From NCBI RefSeq assembly GCF_023702065.1, contig NZ_QFDM01000002.1, positions 682,001 to 746,000 on the forward strand: DNA of 64,000 nucleotides, written 5' to 3'. Each line of letters starts with the position of its first letter. Position 1 is the first letter of the stretch. The DNA comes from Methanoculleus oceani. Lineage in GTDB: Archaea > Halobacteriota > Methanomicrobia > Methanomicrobiales > Methanoculleaceae. The notes below the pieces were generated by a model. The model was not told the origin of the DNA, ran no database searches, and worked only from the letters and a program-made list of their open reading frames with translations. Positions 59,466 through 64,000 of this stretch are shown one piece after another. A program made the position numbers and the translations under genes.

Positions 59466-60410
59466 GTGCAGAGAAGGGATGTTATAACGGAAGAGGTGCA
59501 GGAGGAGAAGCGGTATGATGTCAGCCATATGGCGTCGCGACAGGATATCGACGGCCTGACCGACGCGATGCAGAGCAGCGATCCGACGGTCCGCCGGAGC
59601 GCCGCCCTCGCCCTCGGTGCGCTCGGGGAATGGAGGGCGGTTGACCCGCTCATCCGGGCGCTTGGCGACCCGGTGCAGGCCGTCCGGGAGGGGGCGGCGA
59701 ACGCGCTTGTCATGGTCGGAACACCGGCGGTCGAACCGCTGATCGATCTCCTCGAGCGTCCCGGGGCTGCAGGAGCGTATGCGGCGCCGCGGGAAGCGCC
59801 CGGGGAAGGGCTGACGCAGGTCGATCTCCTCGGAGGACCCGATGGCATACCGCCCACGAAGAGGACTCTCCGGCACAGGGGAGGCATCAGGCAGCACGAT
59901 GCGTTCGGTGGCCCGGAGGATATCCGGGAGGCGGGGGCCGGAAGGGCCCGCGATGAGGAACCGGGACTCGCCCAGCACGACGCGTTCGGCGGGCCGGAGG
60001 ATCTCCGGAGGGCGGGAGGCAAGGTGTCCCGCGACACTGAGGGTGAGATCACCCAGCACGATCTTCTCGGCGGCCCGGAGGATGTCGGGACGAAAAAGAC
60101 CGTCCGGCACCGGGAACTCGCCCAGCACGACCTCCTCGGCGGCCCGGAGGGCGCAAGGGAGCACGAGGCGCTCTTCCCCGGGGCGAGGGGGGCCGGCATC
60201 GTGCCGGAGGCCGTTCCACCGGGCCGGGGGCTGCGGCGGGCCTATGCCGCCGTGATCCTCGGCGAGATCGGCGACCCGCGGGCGGAGGGTGCTCTCAGCC
60301 GGTCGCTCTCCGATACCGATCCCGCCGTCCGGAGGGCGGCCGAGGACGGGATGGCGCGGTATCGGGAGAGGCGGGGCGAGGCCATGCCCGTCCCGCCGAC
60401 GTCCCGCTGA
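59466..60410 (+). CDS. HEAT-repeat protein with five QHD-x-x-GGPED motifs
   Basis: About 314 residues. One to two HEAT/PBS-lyase repeats at the start ([40 protein letters not shown]) and one at the end ([20 protein letters not shown]). In between, about residues 120-235 (numbered from the GTG at 59457), five copies of a ten-residue motif appear: [20 protein letters not shown] (twice), [10 protein letters not shown] and [10 protein letters not shown], spaced 23-27 residues. I know no family with this insert. GAGGTGAT at 59455-59461 acts as ribosome binding site, so GTG 59466 is preferred over 59457. It has a paralogue directly downstream; both end in PPTSR. Confidence 0.8.
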   Translation: MQRRDVITEEVQEEKRYDVSHMASRQDIDGLTDAMQSSDPTVRRSAALALGALGEWRAVDPLIRALGDPVQAVREGAANALVMVGTPAVEPLIDLLERPGAAGAYAAPREAPGEGLTQVDLLGGPDGIPPTKRTLRHRGGIRQHDAFGGPEDIREAGAGRARDEEPGLAQHDAFGGPEDLRRAGGKVSRDTEGEITQHDLLGGPEDVGTKKTVRHRELAQHDLLGGPEGAREHEALFPGARGAGIVPEAVPPGRGLRRAYAAVILGEIGDPRAEGALSRSLSDTDPAVRRAAEDGMARYRERRGEAMPVPPTSR

Positions 60411-60505
60411 TGCCAGGGACTTATCCTCTTTTTCGTACTGCGGATGGCGGTCCCGTGCGGCCGGGTCGCTGTCCCGGCAAGGTTATTATATCGAGTAGGC
60501 GCCAT

Positions 60506-61477
60506 ATGCCGGATCCGGAGGCGAAACGATTGGAGCAAGGAGGAAGTTCTCTCGCAGAGCAGCGGGGCGAAAGAAGGTATAACATCGATCTCCTGCGGGC
60601 TGAGGAAGATGTAAACGGCCTGATCGAGGCATTGAGAAGCGATGGCGGCCTGACCCGCCAGCGGGCCGCCCTGGCGCTCGGGGACCTCGGCGGGCCGGGG
60701 GCGGCGGAACCGCTCATCCGGGCGCTCGGCGACCCGATGACGGCGGTCAGGGAAGCGGCGGCGGACTCGCTTGCCATGCTCGGGGGCGCGGCGGTCGGGC
60801 CGCTGGTCGAACTCATCGAGAGCCCGGAGGCGTCGGGGAAGTACGAGGAGTCGACGGCTGCCGGGAGGCCGGCGACCGTGACCGGACCAGGGGGCCAGAC
60901 CTGGGAGATCGAGACCCGGAGGGACCTCCGGAGGGTCTATGCCGCCGCCATCCTCGGCGAGATCGGCGATCCCGCCGCGGTGGAACCGCTTGCCCGGGCG
61001 CTTCACGACAAAAACGACGATCTCCGGTGCCAGGCGTCGGGAGCCCTTGCAAAGTTCGGTCGTGAGGCGGTGGGGCCGCTCGCGGGACTGCTCGCCGACC
61101 CGGACCCAGATACCAGGATCGTCGCGGCCGGCGTCCTCGGGGATACCGGGGATGCCTCGGCGGTGGAGCCGCTCATCGGGGCGCTCCGGGACGAGAACGA
61201 TGACGTCCGGGGCGCGGCGGGGGGCGCCCTCATGCGGATGGGCGATGCCGCGGTCGACCCCCTCGTCGCGGCGACGAAGGATGCCGACCGGAACGTCCGG
61301 CTCTACGCGGCGGGTGCGCTCAAGTACATCGGCGACCCGCGGGCGATCGACGCGCTCCGGGACCTCACCCTGGACGAGGATAAGGATGTAAGGAGCGTCG
61401 CGGAGGACGCGATCGATAAGATCCAGATGGTCCGGGGCGAGATGCCGGCGGAGCCGTCCCCGCCGACGTCACGGTAA
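60506..61477 (+). CDS. HEAT-repeat (PBS lyase-like) protein
   Basis: A 323-residue protein made of about six to seven HEAT repeats of roughly 31 residues each ([80 protein letters not shown]). Such solenoids mediate protein contacts. The N-terminus RRYNIDLLRAEEDVNGLIEA aligns with that of the upstream paralogue, and both share the tail ending PPTSR, so they arose by duplication. ATG 60506 is taken as start. No enzyme motif. Confidence 0.88.
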   Translation: MPDPEAKRLEQGGSSLAEQRGERRYNIDLLRAEEDVNGLIEALRSDGGLTRQRAALALGDLGGPGAAEPLIRALGDPMTAVREAAADSLAMLGGAAVGPLVELIESPEASGKYEESTAAGRPATVTGPGGQTWEIETRRDLRRVYAAAILGEIGDPAAVEPLARALHDKNDDLRCQASGALAKFGREAVGPLAGLLADPDPDTRIVAAGVLGDTGDASAVEPLIGALRDENDDVRGAAGGALMRMGDAAVDPLVAATKDADRNVRLYAAGALKYIGDPRAIDALRDLTLDEDKDVRSVAEDAIDKIQMVRGEMPAEPSPPTSR

Positions 61478-61522
61478 GAAGATTCTTCTTATTTTTTGCG
61501 GGGATGCTCGAAAAGGATCTTC

Positions 61523-62773
61523 TTATCCCCTTCTCCGGACCCGTACCGACTCCGCGTGGGCGTGGAGCCCCTCCGCGTCGGCGATCGTCTCCACCACGTC
61601 GCCGATAGCCTCGAGCCCCTCCCGCGTGATCATCTGCACCGTCGAGCGGCGGCAGAAGTGGTTCACGTCGAGCCCGGAGTAGAGGCTGGCGTAGCCTGCA
61701 GTCGGGAGGACGTGGTTCGTCCCCGACGCGTAGTCGCCACAGGCCACCGCCGCGTAGGGGCCGACGAAGATTGACCCGGCGCTCCGGATGCGGTTGATGA
61801 CGGCAAGCGGGTCGGCCACCTGGACCGAGAGGTGCTCGGGGGCGATGCCGTCGACCGTCGCCACGGCCTCGTCGAGGTCGCCGGCCACGATGTAGCCCGA
61901 GTGCTCAAGGGCTTTTGCGACGATCTCCCGGCGTTTCGCCTCTCCGGCCATCCGCTTCACCTCGGCCCCGACCGCATCGGCGATGGCCGCGTCGGTCGTC
62001 ACGAGTACGCAGGCGGCGTTCGGGTCGTGCTCGGCCTGGGCGAGGATGTCGGCCGCGACAAAGGTCGGGTTCGCCGTGCTGTCTGCGAGGATCGCGATCT
62101 CGCTCGGACCCGCGGGGAAGTCGATCTCGGCCTCGTCGCGCAGAAGCATCTTCGCGGCGGTGACGTAGACGTTCCCCGGGCCGACGATCTTTTCCACCCG
62201 CGGGACCGTTTCGGTCCCTATTGCCATCGCCGCGATCGCCTGGGCGCCGCCGACCCGGTAGACCTCGTCGACCCCGGCGATGTCGAGCGCGACGAGGGTG
62301 ATCGGGCTCGTCGGCGGCGGGGTGCAGCAGCAGATCTCTCGGACCCCCGCGACTTTGGCCGGGATCGTGCACATCAACGCCGTCGAGGGGTATGCCGCCC
62401 GCCCGCCGGGGACGTAGGCTCCGATCCTCGCAAGGGGCGTCGTCCTGACGCCGAGGGTGATCCCGGGCTCCACCTCCTGCAGCCAGAGGTCGCGCCCGCG
62501 CTGCAGCTCGTGGAACCGGCTGATCCGCTCCTCCGCCTCCACGAGGCTCTCGACCAGCCGTGCGTCCACCTGATCGTAGGCCGCCTCCCGCTCCTCGTCG
62601 GAGACGGCGATCTCCTCCAGATCGATGCCGTCGAACCTCTTCGTCAGGTCGAGCAGGGCGGCGTCGCCCTCCGCCCGCACCCTCCCGATGATCTCAAAGA
62701 CCGGTCCCTTCACCCGGTCGAGGTCCGACCGCCGTCCGGCGAGCCAGGTCTCGATATCCAGCGCCTGCCACAT
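61523..62773 (-). CDS. hisD: Histidinol dehydrogenase
   Basis: The 416-residue zinc enzyme oxidises L-histidinol to histidine with two NAD+, the last step of the pathway. Family blocks are GAYVPGGRAAYPSTALMCTI, YRVGGAQAIAAMAIGTETVP, KIVGPGNVYVTAAKMLL, the zinc-ligand region DILAQAEHDPNAACVLVTT and GSIFVGPYAAVACGDYASGT, NHVLPT. No other his genes are adjacent. It is convergent with the HEAT-repeat gene and divergent from tupA. Confidence 0.95.
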   Translation of the reverse strand: MWQALDIETWLAGRRSDLDRVKGPVFEIIGRVRAEGDAALLDLTKRFDGIDLEEIAVSDEEREAAYDQVDARLVESLVEAEERISRFHELQRGRDLWLQEVEPGITLGVRTTPLARIGAYVPGGRAAYPSTALMCTIPAKVAGVREICCCTPPPTSPITLVALDIAGVDEVYRVGGAQAIAAMAIGTETVPRVEKIVGPGNVYVTAAKMLLRDEAEIDFPAGPSEIAILADSTANPTFVAADILAQAEHDPNAACVLVTTDAAIADAVGAEVKRMAGEAKRREIVAKALEHSGYIVAGDLDEAVATVDGIAPEHLSVQVADPLAVINRIRSAGSIFVGPYAAVACGDYASGTNHVLPTAGYASLYSGLDVNHFCRRSTVQMITREGLEAIGDVVETIADAEGLHAHAESVRVRRRG

Positions 62774-62853
62774 GAGGAGAAGAGTCGGCGGGTCGGAGCG
62801 TTAAGGTTTCGACCTCTTTATCTATTGACCGCTCCCCGTCCTATTAACCTGGT

Positions 62854-62888
62854 TTAATTAACAGACCAAACGAGATAATTATATATTG
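62854..62888 (+). promoter_or_regulatory. tupA promoter
   Basis: TATA-like ATAATTATATATTG at 62875-62888, 26-39 bases before the ATG, implies a very short leader. A palindromic TTAATTAA (62854-62861) just upstream could be BRE-adjacent or an operator. Confidence 0.5.
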
Positions 62889-62913
62889 TGGAAGGTCGTT
62901 CTGACGCGCTGCT

Positions 62914-63885
62914 ATGAAGACAAATGCGACCCATCTGGCGGCAGGCATCATCACGATCCTGCTCATCCTCGCCCTCTGTGCCGGGTGCACGAGTCCGGCG
63001 CCGGGCGGAAACGCGACGCCTGCCGGCACGGCGACGACCGCTCCCGCCGGCGGGGGGAACATCCTGCGGATAGCCACCACGACGAGCCTGGAGAACACCG
63101 GGCTGCTCGCGGAGCTCGAACGGGTCTACGAGGAAGAGACCGGGATGGACCTCCAGTTCATCGCCCAGGGCACGGGACAGTCGATCGACTCCGGCAGGCG
63201 CGGCGACGTCGATCTCGTCCTCGTCCACGCTCCGGACCTTGAGCAGCAGTTCATCGACGACGGCTTCGGGATTAACCCACGGTGCATCGCCTACAACTAC
63301 TACATCATCGTCGGCCCCGAGTCCGACCCGGCGGGGATCGCGAACATGACCCCGGTGGAGGCCTTCGAGACGATCTACGCGGCTGGCACGAATGAGACGG
63401 CGGGCGTCGCGTTCGTCTCCCGCGGCGACAACTCCGGAACGCACGCCCAGGAGAAGGTACTCTGGGAAGAGGCGGGCTACGACTACGACACCGAGATCAT
63501 CGACGCAGGAGGTTGGTACGTCGAGGCCGGCAAGGGCATGGGAGACACCCTGATCCTTGCGAACGAGCAGCAGGCATACACCCTCTCCGATGAGGGAACC
63601 TACCTTTCGTTTGCGGACAGGCTGGATCTAGTCCCGGTCGTCGCGGAGGGCGCGGAACTCCTGAACCGCTACAGCGCGATCGCCGTCAACCCCGAACAGC
63701 ACCCGGACGTGAACGCAGAGGGTGCCGCAGACTTCATCAACTGGCTTCTTGAGGATGAGACAAAGGAGATGATCGGGGAGTTCGGGGCCGAGGAATTCGG
63801 CAAACCGCTCTTCACGCCTCTCTACGCGCCCGAGTGCACCGAACCCCCGTTCAACTGCACCTGCGCGGAGCCGATAACAACGTGA
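62914..63885 (+). CDS. tupA: Tungstate ABC transporter substrate-binding lipoprotein
   Basis: A 323-residue lipoprotein. Signal peptide with lipobox LALCAGC, a Thr/Ala/Pro-rich linker, then the TupA signature RIATTTSLENTGLLAELERV. GTGQSIDSGRRGDVDLVLVH, FVSRGDNSGTHAQEKVLW and GMGDTLILANEQQAYTLSDE also fit. TupA-type receptors bind tungstate with very high affinity. Tungsten serves formylmethanofuran and formate dehydrogenases in these methanogens. A permease gene begins 78 bp downstream. Confidence 0.92.
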   Translation: MKTNATHLAAGIITILLILALCAGCTSPAPGGNATPAGTATTAPAGGGNILRIATTTSLENTGLLAELERVYEEETGMDLQFIAQGTGQSIDSGRRGDVDLVLVHAPDLEQQFIDDGFGINPRCIAYNYYIIVGPESDPAGIANMTPVEAFETIYAAGTNETAGVAFVSRGDNSGTHAQEKVLWEEAGYDYDTEIIDAGGWYVEAGKGMGDTLILANEQQAYTLSDEGTYLSFADRLDLVPVVAEGAELLNRYSAIAVNPEQHPDVNAEGAADFINWLLEDETKEMIGEFGAEEFGKPLFTPLYAPECTEPPFNCTCAEPITT

Positions 63886-63963
63886 AAAGCATCGGGAGAG
63901 GACACGGGGAGATGTGGACGAGGTGATTGGAAGGGAGGAAGAGAGTCCGGGGGGTGAGAACCC

Positions 63964-64000
63964 GTGGTGAACGGAAACCCAATCATCGAGGGGTTCATCG
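63964..64000 (+). CDS. Start of tungstate ABC permease (partial)
   Basis: GTG 63964 (or 63967) after a GGGGTGAG ribosome binding site opens a frame VNGNPIIEGFI that runs off the window end. The I-I-E-G-F-I start is typical of TupB-like permeases, and the position after tupA supports it. Only about 12 residues are visible. Confidence 0.55.
   Translation, partial: MVNGNPIIEGFI

Overview
The window looks like a chromosomal stretch from a GC-rich methanogenic archaeon of the order Methanomicrobiales, most likely Methanoculleus or a close relative. This rests on genes for coenzyme F420 (cofC, cofE, cofG), methanofuran (mfnA), formylmethanofuran dehydrogenase (a broken copy), diphthamide synthesis and NreA, on archaeal-type SMC/ScpA, on TATA-box promoters, and on rRNA flanked by bulge-helix-bulge processing stems. 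Species assignment is inference; a 16S search would settle it.

Layout. 1-5.1 kb: an ACT-ACT-metallo-beta-lactamase protein, the phosphate-binding lipoprotein PstS, an APC permease and two tandem hemerythrin-like proteins. 5.2-6.2 kb: a fwdD-fwdB relic with its middle missing. 6.7-12.7 kb: a complete minus-strand rRNA operon (16S, tRNA-Ala, 23S, tRNA-Cys, 5S) with two processing stems and a series of five TATA-box promoters spaced 133-147 bp apart. 12.8-17.7 kb: a coiled-coil gene, smc and scpA as one operon. 17.9-23.6 kb: one-carbon and F420 genes (glyA, folD, a DHPS-like gene, cofE, cofC, cofG). 23.7-25 kb: purC, a purS/purQ deletion relic and a ferredoxin:thioredoxin reductase. 25.4-33.7 kb: a tightly packed minus-strand run (ppsA, mfnA, hpt, dph2, METTL5-like, MFS, UbiB-like). 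33.8-35.6 kb: serA and tRNA-Val.

From 35.6 to 39.7 kb the window turns accessory and partly decayed: a MNT/HepT relic with an in-frame amber codon, two pieces of GH3 beta-glucosidase, a SRPBCC protein, a small siroheme protein and an intact VapBC-type pair. 39.7-50 kb holds membrane and surface functions (DUF4013, acyltransferase), a PPC/DUF296 protein, a YgiQ-type radical SAM protein, HNH and AIM24 proteins, a DUF2117-like protein, NreA and ATP-dependent DNA ligase. 50-53.5 kb encodes two secreted proteins sharing SdrD-B-like modules; the larger has a seven-repeat propeller and an Asp-rich tail. The last part carries a DJ-1/PfpI protein, a glycosyltransferase, an OB-HD nuclease, a copper ATPase with a tiny YHS protein, two HEAT-repeat paralogues, hisD and the start of a tungstate ABC transporter.

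Themes. (1) Several genes are internally deleted or fragmentary (fwdDB, purS/purQ, mnt/hepT, GH3), so genuine decay or assembly collapse should be tested. (2) Three intergenic regions carry related 46-47 bp tandem units made of two small hairpins. (3) One HEAT protein carries five copies of an unfamiliar QHD-x-x-GGPED motif in place of central HEAT repeats. No complete defence island, CRISPR array or insertion sequence was recognised.
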